Source of the DNA: Desulfomonile sp963700305
Lineage (GTDB): Bacteria > Desulfobacterota > Desulfomonilia > Desulfomonilales > Desulfomonilaceae
Assembly: GCA_963700305.1 (NCBI GenBank)
Contig: CAVOXB010000012.1
Coordinates: forward strand, 186,001 to 250,000
Direction of reading: 5' to 3'
Length of the DNA: 64,000 nucleotides
Shown piece after piece: positions 49,748 through 59,333 of this stretch. The notes beneath the pieces are model-generated. The model searched no databases. It saw only the letters and a list, made by a program, of their open reading frames with translations, and had not been told where the DNA came from. The position numbers and the translations under genes are program-made. Positions within the stretch are counted from its first letter, which is position 1. Every line of letters begins with the position of its first letter.

Positions 49748-51025
49748 ATGCATCGTAAGGCCCGAGCGCTGCTGGCAATGGTTTCCTTTTGCGTGGCATT
49801 GATCTGTCTGTGTTCCCCGGCGATGGCCCAGAAGCCCATCATATTGGGGGCTCCATTATCCACTGCCTTTCTCTACGGCTGGGATGCCGAGAGAGGGATC
49901 AAACTGGCCGTGGACGAAATAAATGCGGCAGGTGGAGTAAAGGTCGGGGCGGAGAAACGTCCATTCCAAGTAGATGTCATCGACACTCGCGACTTGGAAC
50001 CCGGCGTTCCGGTGAGCGAAGCCCTGCTTGCAGTGGAGAAGCTCATCCTGGAGAAAAAGGCGGATTTCATTGTAGGCGGGCCTGTGCGATCCGAAGCTGC
50101 CTTGGCTGCAATACCGCTTCTGAGCAAACACAAGAAAATCTCGGTTCTCACTACAGGTTCGCTCACGCCCAAATATCACGAAATGGTCGCCAGCAACCCT
50201 GATAAATTCAAGTACTGCTTCCGTATTTCTGGCGAGGCAAAGTGGATGGTGACCGGTGAAGTGGTCCCCTGTCTGGAGCAGATCCGCAAGGAGTTTGGCC
50301 TGGACAGATTACTGATCATGGTCCAAGACGTGGCTCATGCTCGCGCCGGTGGCGAATTGCTGGCCAAGATTATGGGCGGCAAAGGTTGGACTGTCCTGGG
50401 TCAGCCTCATGTATTCCCGACTGGAACGGCCGATTTCTCCATGGGGTTGTTGGAAGCCAAGAAACAGAATGCTCAAGTCATCCTTATATGGATGGACATG
50501 CCCGAATCGTCGATTCTTCTCAAGCAATGGCACGACATGAAAGTGCCTGCGTTGCCATTCGGAACCATTATTTCAGCGGCTGAGCAGCCTGGATTTTGGA
50601 AGGCCACCGAGGGGAAGGGCGAATTCTGCCTGGCCAACGTTGTGAATGCGGGAAACACCCCCTGCACAGCTACCCCGTGGACAATGAAATTCGTGGATGC
50701 CTACAAAGCCAAGTACGGCCTGGAACCGGAAGGCTACGGAACGTCTTCCAGCTATATGGCCGTTTATACCCTGAAAGATGCCATCGAGCGGGCTGGCACC
50801 CTGGATTCGGACAAGGTCGTCGAAGCTCTCAAGGCTACCGATCTGATGGGAGTTTACGGGAGAATTCGGTTCGATCCCCAGAGCAACCAGGTGATTCCCG
50901 GCACTACCCCCGAAGAAGGAGTTGTTGGAACAATCTTTCAGTGGCAAGACGGCAAACGAGTCGTGGTGTTTCCGCAGTCTATCGCGACCGGCAAAATCCT
51001 TTTGCCGCCATGGATGAAAAAGTAA
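49748..51025 (+). CDS. Branched-chain-type ABC transporter substrate-binding protein
   Basis: 425 residues. Signal peptide MHRKARALLAMVSFCVALIC cleaved after PAMA, then QKPIILGAPLSTAFLYGWDAERGIKLAVDEINAAGG, the standard opening of LivK-type (periplasmic-binding 6) proteins, with VGGPVRSEAALAAIP and SYMAVYTLKDAIERAG further on. First gene of a five-gene liv-type set followed by an acyl-CoA ligase, so the ligand may be a carboxylic acid rather than Leu/Ile/Val. ATG 49748 has AAGGAG eight bases before it; the GTG at 49739 overlaps that site. Confidence 0.88.
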   Translation: MHRKARALLAMVSFCVALICLCSPAMAQKPIILGAPLSTAFLYGWDAERGIKLAVDEINAAGGVKVGAEKRPFQVDVIDTRDLEPGVPVSEALLAVEKLILEKKADFIVGGPVRSEAALAAIPLLSKHKKISVLTTGSLTPKYHEMVASNPDKFKYCFRISGEAKWMVTGEVVPCLEQIRKEFGLDRLLIMVQDVAHARAGGELLAKIMGGKGWTVLGQPHVFPTGTADFSMGLLEAKKQNAQVILIWMDMPESSILLKQWHDMKVPALPFGTIISAAEQPGFWKATEGKGEFCLANVVNAGNTPCTATPWTMKFVDAYKAKYGLEPEGYGTSSSYMAVYTLKDAIERAGTLDSDKVVEALKATDLMGVYGRIRFDPQSNQVIPGTTPEEGVVGTIFQWQDGKRVVVFPQSIATGKILLPPWMKK

Positions 51026-51097
51026 CCCAAACACGAGGATCCGGCTCTTAGGGTTTAGTGCGATAGTAGCTGCCCTCGGAATGCTCGGGCACAGAGT

Positions 51098-51134
51098 CCC
51101 TGCTTCTCCCCTTTGTTAAAGGGGGGAAGCAGGG
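51098..51134 (+). promoter_or_regulatory. Long hairpin between binding-protein and permease genes
   Basis: CCCTGCTTCTCCCCTTT-GTT-AAAGGGGGGAAGCAGGG: 17-pair stem with one T-G wobble. No T run follows. It lies 72 bases after the binding-protein stop and may protect that mRNA from decay or lower permease expression; the wording also resembles dispersed REP sequences. Confidence 0.65.
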
Positions 51135-51470
51135 GCCTCAAAATATCGCAGTCGAGGTGATTTCGCTAAACGATCTTGGGATAGAGCGAGATAGCGAAAC
51201 AGCGCATGGTAGCGGCCAACTTCCCTGCCAGCCTTATCATAGCAAAAGCCGCACGGATTCGGATGAGCCTCGATGCTCCGAGGCAAAGCGGAAGACTTCT
51301 TTGATGGCGAGATGACACCAACCATCGCGCAGCGGCCACGCCTGCCGCCAGCATAGAGACCCCAATCCGCCCTTATTTTTGCGCCTATTAGGTAAGGGGA
51401 GGATTTGTATACGCCATCTAATTTGGCGTCCTCGTAAGACCGAGTGAGGCACTTTCACTGAGGCATGCAT
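51135..51470. other. Non-coding remainder between binding-protein and permease genes
   Basis: About 335 bases following the hairpin, no coding frame on either strand with support. It may hold an internal promoter for the permease part; a GAGG site before the LivH start is at 51460-51463. Confidence 0.35.
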
Positions 51471-52337
51471 ATGGACATAATAATCTATGGGATTATCAAC
51501 AGTGTTTCTTTGGCTCTGATGGCGCTCGGATTCACGCTGGTATACGGAGTGAGTCGTCTGCCCAATTTCGCCCATGGAGCTTTGTACGTTTTGACGGGTT
51601 ACATAACCTGGCTCCTGATGAACCGGTTAGGGCTGAACTATCCACTTTCCATATTGCTTGCACTATGCGCCAGCGCCGGTATAGGCGCGGCCATGTACCA
51701 TTTCATTCTGGTACGTGTTCGGGGAATGCCTATTTCTGAAATAATCGCTTCCTATGCAATAGGTCTGGCAATTTTGGAAGGTTTGCGTTGGGGCGGGTTA
51801 AAAGGAGGGACATTCGTCCTTCCGCCCTTCATCAAAGGGAGCACCGAGCTGTTCGGGATTTCGGTGGATTTCCATCGACTCGTCGTGGTTGCAGCAGGCA
51901 TAGTCCTCGTTGCGTCGCTGTGGCTGTTCGTGAATGGTGCAAAAATTGGCCTAGCGTTGAAGGGGATGGCCCAGGACGAGAGGGCCGCTTTGACCCTTGG
52001 AATCGATTCGGACCGAATGGCGGTTGTCGCCATGGCCTTGGGTTCGATGTTGGCCGGCGTGGCGGCCCTGGTATTGCTCCCGTTGGGCAACATAGTCGTA
52101 GAGGCGGGCTACAATGTGCTCATTATGGCTGTTGCGGTATGCATCGTAGGCGGACTGGGAAGTTGGACCGGAGCTGTTCTGGCATCCTTTCTCATAGGAT
52201 TCGCTCAAATCCTCACCGTTGCTTACTTGGGCACGCACTTCCAATCCGTGGTTGCGTTGCTGGCCATTATCTTTACTTTGATTTGGCGGCCGAGTGGCTT
52301 GTTCGGCTGGCAGAAGGAACTTGAAGAAAGGGTCTGA
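51471..52337 (+). CDS. livH: LivH-type ABC transporter permease
   Basis: 288-residue inner-membrane permease with about eight TM helices. Family signatures include GIINSVSLALMALGFTLVYGVSRLPNFAHGALY at the N terminus (read in pieces) and the cytoplasmic coupling loop GLALKGMAQDERAALTLGID with the EAA-like Glu. C terminus IIFTLIWRPSGLFG is typical. ATG 51471 is preferred over ATG 51465 because the GAGG site is seven bases away. LivM follows two bases or more downstream. Confidence 0.9.
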   Translation: MDIIIYGIINSVSLALMALGFTLVYGVSRLPNFAHGALYVLTGYITWLLMNRLGLNYPLSILLALCASAGIGAAMYHFILVRVRGMPISEIIASYAIGLAILEGLRWGGLKGGTFVLPPFIKGSTELFGISVDFHRLVVVAAGIVLVASLWLFVNGAKIGLALKGMAQDERAALTLGIDSDRMAVVAMALGSMLAGVAALVLLPLGNIVVEAGYNVLIMAVAVCIVGGLGSWTGAVLASFLIGFAQILTVAYLGTHFQSVVALLAIIFTLIWRPSGLFGWQKELEERV

Positions 52338-52388
52338 GTATGTCTGTCGAAGCCAGAAGGAAAAGAGAGAATAGACCGCGGAATCAAA

Positions 52389-53357
52389 GTGCGTTCCGAT
52401 GGTGTATACGCTGTCTCATCGTGGCGGGAGATGAGTTACCTAATAGCACCCCGCCTGGCCTTCATTCTTGGCCTTCTAGTTTTACCGCTGGCTTTTTACT
52501 ACCTGCCATATTGGCAGCGCGTAGTCTCTATAATTTGTATATATGCTCTATTGGCCATCAGTTTTGATTTCCTAGCCAATTACGTCGGGTTGGTCTCTCT
52601 AGGAGGTGGCTTCTATGTGGGGATCGGCGCATATATTGCCGCACTGTGCAATACAAAACTGGATCTTTCCCCCCTGCTTACCATTCCACTGAGCACCGTG
52701 CTCGGCGGCGCGATCTGTACGGTTTTGTTCCTGCCCTGTCTGCCGCTTCGGGGTGTGTATTTCGCAATAGTCAGTCTCATGTATCCATTGCTCGCGGCAC
52801 GGGTTATCGAGGCGTTTGACATTTTCGGAGGGACGGATGGGATCTTCGGCGTCGCTTCATTGCCCAGCGGGTGGGTTGAGCAGTACATCTTGATCGTGAG
52901 CGTCCTTTTGTTCGTCTTCGGCATGCGAAGAATGATCGACGAGGATGTGGGTCTGGTCTTTCGCGGAGTAAAGGATAATGACCAGGCGGTGAAGGCCTCC
53001 GGCATCAACATCACCAGATACAAGGCCCTGGGAGTCTTCATTGCATCCTCTATGGGGTGTTTAGGCGGCGCCTGTTTAGTGCACATCTATATGTGGGCCG
53101 GTATTTCCCAATTCGCGTTGGATTTCTCGATCATTCCTATTGCCGCGACGGTTGTTGGCGGCGGAGGTACACTTATAGGCCCCGTGATCGGTAGCTTGAT
53201 TCTCGTGCCAATTTCGGAACTGTTACGAGATTTCGGGACCCTGCGGATTGCTGTCTATGCGGTCATTCTGACGCTGTTCATAGTGTTCAAGAGTGAAGGC
53301 ATTATGAACTATGCCACCAGAAAATACGAACAATTTGAGCGATGGGTGGAGATCTAA
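52389..53357 (+). CDS. livM: LivM-type ABC transporter permease
   Basis: Up to 322 residues, about nine TM helices. Core signature ALLAISFDFLANYVGLVSLGGGFYVGIGAY and the coupling loop VFRGVKDNDQAVKASGINITRYK are plain. The N terminus is uncertain: GTG 52389 opens this frame without a good site; an ATG at 52340 in another frame (MSVEARRKRENRPRN) sits three bases after the LivH stop and would join by one more indel near 52400-52425. Its stop overlaps no neighbour; the LivG start is 24 bases downstream. Confidence 0.87.
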   Translation: MRSDGVYAVSSWREMSYLIAPRLAFILGLLVLPLAFYYLPYWQRVVSIICIYALLAISFDFLANYVGLVSLGGGFYVGIGAYIAALCNTKLDLSPLLTIPLSTVLGGAICTVLFLPCLPLRGVYFAIVSLMYPLLAARVIEAFDIFGGTDGIFGVASLPSGWVEQYILIVSVLLFVFGMRRMIDEDVGLVFRGVKDNDQAVKASGINITRYKALGVFIASSMGCLGGACLVHIYMWAGISQFALDFSIIPIAATVVGGGGTLIGPVIGSLILVPISELLRDFGTLRIAVYAVILTLFIVFKSEGIMNYATRKYEQFERWVEI

Positions 53358-53380
53358 ACCCGAAGAAAAGGAGATCGGAT

Positions 53381-54184
53381 ATGTCTCCTGGCGGAGCACA
53401 AGACACTACTAAACAGCCTTTGCTTAAGGCGGAAAATCTCGGCAAGAAATTCGGTGGGATCCTCGCGCTGTCACAGGTGAGCCTTGAGGTGTTTCCCGGT
53501 GAAATCATAGGAATCATCGGCCCCAATGGTTCCGGCAAGACTACGTTCGTCAACGCGCTCACTGGATTCATCAAGTCGGATGCGGGGAAAGTGACTTTCA
53601 AAGGGCAGGACATCACGAACCTCGAGCCTCATAAGATCGCAGATCTAGGGCTTACCCGAACGTTCCAGGTCATGCGTCCGTACTTCAGTCTTCCCGCTTT
53701 CAAGAATCTTATCGTTCCCTTGTTTTCTCCGAGGGCCCGTCGCACTGGCGGCTGGAGAGGCGGCGGAAAAATGGGAAGCCGAGATACAGTTGCTGTGGAC
53801 ATTTTGGAAGAAATCGGTTTTGAACGGGATTCTTATGTGCCTTATAAAGTGGCGTCCTCTTTGCCAACGGGGTATCTAAAACGGCTGGAGTTGGCTCGCT
53901 GTCTGGCGCTCAGGCCAGAGCTCATAATCTGCGATGAGGTATTCTCCGGTTTGAGTATGAGCGAAATGGCCAGCATGGTCCCTTTGATAGAGAAGCTGCA
54001 GATGGAGGGCATGACTCTGGTAATGGTAGAGCATAGGCTTCGAGAGCTTTTCCGACTCGCAAATAGGGTAATGGTCCTGAATTTTGGCTGCAAGATCGCC
54101 GAAGGCACGGCCGAGGAGGTCATGGAGCAGAGCGACGTTAAGGAAGCCTACTTCGGGTCCGAGGAGGTGTACGAATATGTTTGA
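53381..54184 (+). CDS. livG: LivG-type ABC transporter ATPase
   Basis: 267 residues. Walker A GPNGSGKTT, Q-loop in GLTRTFQVMRP, Walker B LIICDEVFSGLS, and the switch His in MVEHRLREL are present. The signature is the atypical LPTGYLKRLELARCLA in place of LSGGQ, a known drift in this branch. ATG 53381 has AAGGAGAT before it; a frame extending 39 bases upstream would overlap LivM. The C-terminal end codes the ribosome site of LivF (GAGGAGGTG) and the stop overlaps its start. Confidence 0.88.
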   Translation: MSPGGAQDTTKQPLLKAENLGKKFGGILALSQVSLEVFPGEIIGIIGPNGSGKTTFVNALTGFIKSDAGKVTFKGQDITNLEPHKIADLGLTRTFQVMRPYFSLPAFKNLIVPLFSPRARRTGGWRGGGKMGSRDTVAVDILEEIGFERDSYVPYKVASSLPTGYLKRLELARCLALRPELIICDEVFSGLSMSEMASMVPLIEKLQMEGMTLVMVEHRLRELFRLANRVMVLNFGCKIAEGTAEEVMEQSDVKEAYFGSEEVYEYV

Positions 54185-54923
54185 GGCCACCGGGCTCATG
54201 GTTTTCTACGAAAACATGTTGGCGCTCAACAATGTAAGCCTGAAGTGCGACCGGAATAAAATCATCGGCGTATTCGGAGCCAACAGCGCAGGCAAATCGA
54301 CCCTCATGTACTGCCTCTCGGGAATCGTTCTCGACATCCGCAAGAAAGAAGAAATGGCTGGTGGTGAGCGCATCACGATTCGAGGAAAGATTCTTTTCGA
54401 GGGACAGGACGTCATGTGGCACAAGCCGGCGGATCGGGCCAGAGCCGGCATCATTCTCTGCCCCGAACGACGCCGCATTTTCCCAGAGAGCACGGTGCTG
54501 GAGAACCTTCGAATCGGCGCATACTTGGCGACAGCGAAGCAGGCCAGAGACACGCTCGATTATGTGATGGAAATCTTTCCAGCGTTAAAGCGACTTACAA
54601 AGCGGCTCGGAGGTTTTCTCAGCGGTGGCGAACAACAGATGCTTGCAATTGGCAGAGCGCTCATGGCCCAGCCCAAATTGCTGCTGCTTGATGAGCCGTT
54701 GCTTGGTCTGAGCCCCGCAATCCAATATCTTCTTGCCAAATCGATCAGAGATATTCGGGATCAGAGGGGAACCAGCATCATTGTCTCTGAACAGTATGCG
54801 AGACCAATCATGCCTATCATCGATTTTGGCTTTATTCTGGAAAACGGCTCAGCAGTCGTTGAAGGCACAAGATCGGAATTGATGGATAATCCCGACGTTA
54901 AAGCGGCTTATTTCGGGCAATGA
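54177..54923 (+). CDS. livF: LivF-type ABC transporter ATPase
   Basis: 248 residues. Walker A GANSAGKST, signature LSGGEQQMLAIGRALM, Walker B LLLLDEPLLGLSP, switch region VSEQYARPI in which Gln-Tyr stands where LivF often has His-like residues. An insertion RKKEEMAGGERITIRGK follows the first helix. ATG 54177 lies seven bases before the end of livG and is preceded by GAGGAGGTG, so the two ATPases are translationally coupled. Confidence 0.88.
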   Translation: MFEATGLMVFYENMLALNNVSLKCDRNKIIGVFGANSAGKSTLMYCLSGIVLDIRKKEEMAGGERITIRGKILFEGQDVMWHKPADRARAGIILCPERRRIFPESTVLENLRIGAYLATAKQARDTLDYVMEIFPALKRLTKRLGGFLSGGEQQMLAIGRALMAQPKLLLLDEPLLGLSPAIQYLLAKSIRDIRDQRGTSIIVSEQYARPIMPIIDFGFILENGSAVVEGTRSELMDNPDVKAAYFGQ

Positions 54924-54938
54924 CGAGGAGGGACTTCT

Positions 54939-56582
54939 GTGCATTCGGAATACACATTCACACGTTTTGAGCAGGCTTGCGCCAAATATCCTGATAATAC
55001 AGCCATTGTCTTTCTCGGTGACAAGTTCTCTTATCGGAATCTCAAAGACAAGATAGACCGCTTCGCAACCGGTTTGACAAAATTAGGTGTGAAGAAGGGC
55101 GATCGCGTGCTCATATATCTCTCCAATTCAGTGCAGTATATTATCGCATTCCTTGCTGTTCAGAAAATTGGGGCAGTCATAGTGATGGTGTCTCCCATAT
55201 ATACATCCTATGAAATCGAGTACATGATAAAGGATTCAGGCGCAGAGACCATCATCTGCCACGATACCAATTACGGATATGTGAAAGAAGTATTCGCTCA
55301 GACCGGACTCAAACAAATAATCGTAACTAATCTGTTGGATCTTGTTTCTCCAGTGAAGAGGTTGGTGGCTGCACTCTTTGACAGGACACCTCATGGCAGG
55401 GTCAAGGGCGGGTCCGAGACAATTCCTTTCAAGACCCTTTTGAAGAATGAACCCACGCCTCCGACGGTAGAACTCGATCCCACTTCAGACTTGTCATACA
55501 TTCTTTATACTGGAGGCACCACAGGATTTCCCAAAGGGGTCCCTGGAAACCATTGGGGGCATACATCGTATGTGAATGATATCACTGATGACGTCTTTTC
55601 TGGTCATCTACTGGAAGGTAAAGACGTTTATATCGCTATCAATCCGCTTTTTCACATCATGGCTTTGGGGCTGCTCATGGCTTTGGGGCTCAATCGAGGC
55701 AATACGACCGTGCTCATGCCGGTCCCCCAGGTGGACGCGATCCTGGATGCGATTCAGCGGTACCATGTTCGCTGGATGCTCGGAGTGCCCGCTCTATATA
55801 GAATGATTCTCGAAAATGACCGTCAGGAAACGTACGATCTGACCTCCCTTCGCTATTGCTATTGTGGCGGTGATGTTCTTCCCCGCGAGGTTCTCAGCCG
55901 ATGGAAAGAGCGAGTCGCCGTACCCATATATCAGGTTTACGGCTCGACAGAAGCGGGACACATCACTTATTCGAGACCTGATTTGGGGGAGCCGGATCCG
56001 ATGTCCATAGGGCTGCCTCTTCCTTCGCGAAAGACAAAGGTGGTGGACCCGACGACTCTGGAGGCACTACCTCCCGGAGAAGTTGGAGAATTGGTAGTGA
56101 CGTCACAGCATTCAGTGAAAGAGTATTTGAATAAGCCTGCAGAGACGGCTGCCTCTTTTATACCCATTGACGGGGAAATATATTATCGGACCGGCGATTT
56201 TGTAAGATACGGAGAAGACGGGCAGATATTCTATGTGGAGCGATCTGCAGACATACTCAAACACAAAGGCTATAGAGTATCCGCTTCAGAGGTTGAGGCC
56301 GTCTTACAAGATCATCCGGTGGTTATAGGCGCATGCGTGGTCGGAGTTCCGGACCGAAAAGTTGGTGAACGCATTAAGGCCATTGTGGTATTGAAAACGG
56401 ATGCGAAAGGCGTTGGAGCAGCGGAGTTGATCAAGTTCTGCTCGGAGCGCCTTGCATCGTACAAGGTGCCATCATACATCGAATTTCGAGACATGCTGCC
56501 TAAATCGAAGGTTGGTAAGCTCCTGCGAAGGGAAATCAGGGATGAGGAGCGCCGCAAGATGGAAAAAGGTAAGAAAGAGTGA
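54939..56582 (+). CDS. AMP-forming acyl-CoA synthetase / ligase
   Basis: 547 residues, cytoplasmic. P-loop YILYTGGTTGFPKGV, YQVYGSTEAGH, YRTGDFVRYGEDGQIFYVERSADILK and the C-terminal catalytic Lys in KSKVGKLLRREI mark an ANL-superfamily enzyme that joins a carboxylate to CoA through an adenylate. Similarity style is FadD or benzoate/cyclohexane-carboxylate ligase; substrate cannot be read. GTG start with GAGGAGGG eight bases upstream, 15 bases after livF, so the ligase is co-transcribed with the transporter and probably activates its ligand. Confidence 0.88.
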   Translation: MHSEYTFTRFEQACAKYPDNTAIVFLGDKFSYRNLKDKIDRFATGLTKLGVKKGDRVLIYLSNSVQYIIAFLAVQKIGAVIVMVSPIYTSYEIEYMIKDSGAETIICHDTNYGYVKEVFAQTGLKQIIVTNLLDLVSPVKRLVAALFDRTPHGRVKGGSETIPFKTLLKNEPTPPTVELDPTSDLSYILYTGGTTGFPKGVPGNHWGHTSYVNDITDDVFSGHLLEGKDVYIAINPLFHIMALGLLMALGLNRGNTTVLMPVPQVDAILDAIQRYHVRWMLGVPALYRMILENDRQETYDLTSLRYCYCGGDVLPREVLSRWKERVAVPIYQVYGSTEAGHITYSRPDLGEPDPMSIGLPLPSRKTKVVDPTTLEALPPGEVGELVVTSQHSVKEYLNKPAETAASFIPIDGEIYYRTGDFVRYGEDGQIFYVERSADILKHKGYRVSASEVEAVLQDHPVVIGACVVGVPDRKVGERIKAIVVLKTDAKGVGAAELIKFCSERLASYKVPSYIEFRDMLPKSKVGKLLRREIRDEERRKMEKGKKE

Positions 56583-56688
56583 ATCCCAACAATTCGCACT
56601 CGATGTCCAACAGTTTAGGGTCATTGGTCATTCGATGTGTTCATTTTTTTGAGGGCAATCGATTTTGTCCAGAATGTGAGGAGCGTAA

Positions 56689-57210
56689 ATGGCTCGTTCT
56701 GAAATATGGAAAGACAAGCTGGTACTGGCAGTGGACGATGAGCCAGATGTGTTGGAAACCATACAAGAACTGCTTTCCGAATGCCCTGATGTCACGCTGC
56801 ATACGGCCACGACATTTGAAAAGGCCCGGCAATTGTTGGTTTCCTACACGTACGATTTGGTTGTCCTCGACATCATGGGTGTCCGGGGATTCGATTTATT
56901 AGAAATCGCTACTTTTGAGGGATTGCCTGCAGTCATGCTGACAGCCCATGCCGTGAATCCGGAAGCCTTGAAAAAATCCATTGAACTTGGAGCAAGGGCT
57001 TATCTTCCGAAAGATTTCCTCCCATCTTTGGTTCCATTCTTGGAAGACGTTCTGAGACTGGGCTACCAATCGGTGTGGAAGAAAACTCTGGACCAGATGG
57101 TGTCTTTGTTTGACAAGCGGTTCGGTTCGGAATGGAAGAAATCAGAAGATGAATTCTGGAAGGGTTTTCAAGAGAAGCTTTCATTGGATCAACCGACCAT
57201 CATCAAATGA
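56689..57210 (+). CDS. Receiver-domain response regulator with C-terminal tail
   Basis: 173 residues. Receiver with VDDE (D16-D17), D61 in VVLDIMGVRGFD, Thr in VMLTAH and Lys in YLPKDF. The remaining 45 residues (KTLDQMVSLFDKRFGSEWKKSEDEFWKGF) are helical and not a known DNA-binding domain. GAGGAG precedes the ATG. Placed 106 bases after the ligase on the same strand; a signalling role tied to the pathway is possible. Confidence 0.8.
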   Translation: MARSEIWKDKLVLAVDDEPDVLETIQELLSECPDVTLHTATTFEKARQLLVSYTYDLVVLDIMGVRGFDLLEIATFEGLPAVMLTAHAVNPEALKKSIELGARAYLPKDFLPSLVPFLEDVLRLGYQSVWKKTLDQMVSLFDKRFGSEWKKSEDEFWKGFQEKLSLDQPTIIK

Positions 57211-57470
57211 GTGTGACTCGTCTGCCCAGGGCAGACACGCGAGACGCCGGCCTGGCCAGTCTATGGCTGGGGCTCATATATTCTCCGACCGCAAGAACCA
57301 GCCAAGACTTTTTCCAGATGGCGACAGAAGTCGCTTGCATATGCTACAATGCCCGGAATTGCTTCTCCAAATAGCTTCAATTACTGGTATGATCCGTGTC
57401 ATCTCCGTGTCCAATATTGGTAGCGTCGGTATAGTGTTGAGGACCTTAACATTCCGGCGGGAGGGGTACC

Positions 57471-57861
57471 ATGAAAAAATGTTTCTTTCTATTTGTAGCA
57501 GGCATCCTTTTTTTGTTCTTCGTCCGCAATAGCGCAAGATTCCATTAAGATCGGTTTCATGTATGTCTTTTCTGGCCGGGGCGCTGTTTTCGGTGAAGTG
57601 GACCCTGATAACTGTTTCCAGACAAAGGTTCCCGATTTAGGGAGCGTGGGGATCAAGGGTTACAGACGTGCGCTCATTGACATGACCCTTTGCACGATAG
57701 ACCGGACGACCTCCGCAACGGTCACCGACAAAGAACCGGCGACGGTCACGGAAAGAGGGATGTTGCTGAATAATATCATATGGTTACCCAAAACCAAAAA
57801 TACCGTAGTTTATCCTCAAAAGGGTGCGGCATGTGAGGCAAAACGACAGAGGCGTGTATAA
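57471..57861 (+). pseudogene. N-terminal stub of a branched-chain-type ABC binding protein
   Basis: The ATG at 57471 has a GGGAGGGG site and opens a signal peptide MKKCFFLFVAGILF. Closing an extra T in the seven-T run at 57508-57514 gives FCSSSAIA then QDSIKIGFMYVFSGRGAVFGEV, the typical start of a LivK/aromatic-acid binding protein. After about 45 residues the similarity stops: the following frame (VDPDNCFQTKVPDLGS to 57861) is unlike the family. Thus a broken remnant carrying the first tenth of a gene, maybe left by a recombination. Confidence 0.6.
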
Positions 57862-57892
57862 ACCACTATTACGCATCCAATCAGGAGTTTAA

Positions 57893-58762
57893 ATGACTGA
57901 ACGCGATGAGCAGGAGAACTGTATCGACGAAAGCCCGACGCTCCAGGGCTCTGGAAGGAACGAATACCAGGAGATCGTCTTCGAACAGAAAGGCGCTATA
58001 GCGATCTTAACGTTAAACCGGCCAGATATCCGAAACGCCTTTACTCACCAGGAGATGATCGATGAAATAGTCGATGCGTGTCAAAGGGTCCAAGATTCTG
58101 AGTCCGTGAGCGTTCTCGTAGTTACCGGTTCTGGCTCCGCCTTTTCCGCTGGCGGAAATGTGAAAGACATGTACAAAAAAGAAGGAATGTTCTCAGGGGA
58201 CCCGAACGACGTGCGTCAGAACTACCGGAAGGGAATCCAGCGAGTAACCCTTGCGTTCCAGCGCCTCGACGCGCCGACCATTGCCGCTGTCAACGGCCCA
58301 GCTGTGGGCGCTGGGTGCGATCTCACCTGCATGTGTGACATCCGTATCGCCAGCGAAAAGGCGCGGTTCGGCGAGACTTTTGTATCCGTGGGATTGATCC
58401 CAGGTGATGGTGGAGCTTTCTTGCTCCCGCGAGTCGTTGGCTTCTCCAAAGCTTTGGAACTGGCTCTCACGTGTCGCGTGATCGACGCTGCCGAAGCCCT
58501 TCGTATTGGGCTGGTGAGCGAAGTGACTCCACCGGAAAAGCTGCTGGAGCGTGCAATGGAGGTTGCTGCCGAGATTGCCCAACACCCGGCACGAATTCTG
58601 CGTTTGGCCAAGCGTTTGTTTTATCTCTCCCAGGGTAGGAGCCTGGAAGAAACACTCGAGCTTTCTTGCTCTTTCCAGGCCCTGTGTCACCATAGTCCCG
58701 AACACATGGAAGCTCTGGAGGCGCTTTTTGCTCGCCAGCGAAAACAGGCTGGCCTTGAGTGA
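57893..58762 (+). CDS. Enoyl-CoA hydratase / isomerase (crotonase family)
   Basis: 289 residues with a 28-residue polar N-terminal extension before EIVFEQKGAIAILTLNRPD. Oxyanion-hole segments AFSAGGNVKDMY and NGPAVGAGCDLTCMCDIRIAS are present, as is GETFVSVGLIPGDGG with the usual acidic position at GDGG/SVGL, then the C-terminal trimerisation helices. It acts on enoyl-CoA thioesters in beta-oxidation-like pathways, consistent with the ligase and transporter upstream. AGGAG precedes the ATG. Confidence 0.85.
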   Translation: MTERDEQENCIDESPTLQGSGRNEYQEIVFEQKGAIAILTLNRPDIRNAFTHQEMIDEIVDACQRVQDSESVSVLVVTGSGSAFSAGGNVKDMYKKEGMFSGDPNDVRQNYRKGIQRVTLAFQRLDAPTIAAVNGPAVGAGCDLTCMCDIRIASEKARFGETFVSVGLIPGDGGAFLLPRVVGFSKALELALTCRVIDAAEALRIGLVSEVTPPEKLLERAMEVAAEIAQHPARILRLAKRLFYLSQGRSLEETLELSCSFQALCHHSPEHMEALEALFARQRKQAGLE

Positions 58763-59333
58763 GTTAGCCTTTATTTTCAGTTGCATAGTGGCTCAAGGAG
58801 AGACGACGCTTCGGTCGGCTATGGTTGAAGAAGCTTTGAGTGACCGGCGGAAACTTGAACACCGGCAAGATCGCAAGTGTTGCTCGTGATTTCGATATAA
58901 TTCTTGCCAGGAGCTAACGCCGTGGTCATTTGCAGGCCAGCACTACAGATCGAGCGTTTCCTGGGAAAGCACTGTTATACAATTGGTATCCAATTTTGTC
59001 AGGAAAGGCCATGGAATGCGAAGTATTGTACCGATGGAGTCGCTGGAGCGATGGACAAGGTGCTCCGCTAAGTATACGGTGGTACCTGACAAGGCGTGAT
59101 GAAAGAAAGAGTTCTGTGGTTTTGGGTCTCACTGAGCCCGTTTCTCTCGGCTGCTTTCGGAAACCCCGGGGAACCCAATTGCGGACGGAGCACACTTATT
59201 TAAGAAGGTGGGCGGTAATTCCGGTTTACGAACGCATCCCAGGGACGAGGCCGGTAACATGACCGTCATCTCGCCCTCATTTTTTCGTACGTTATCATGT
59301 TCCGTGACCAATTATAATTCGAGAGAGACCATT
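58763..59333. other. Non-coding stretch between crotonase and FecR-type genes
   Basis: About 570 bases. The frame 58930-59262 is open but shows no family wording and weak codon bias; I read it as non-coding. The right end has a GAGAGAG site before the ATG at 59334. Confidence 0.35.

Noticed and set aside
58930..59262. 110-codon frame upstream of the FecR-type gene
   Set aside because: Full of Arg/Trp/Cys with no domain, no ribosome site, and overlapped by other random frames.
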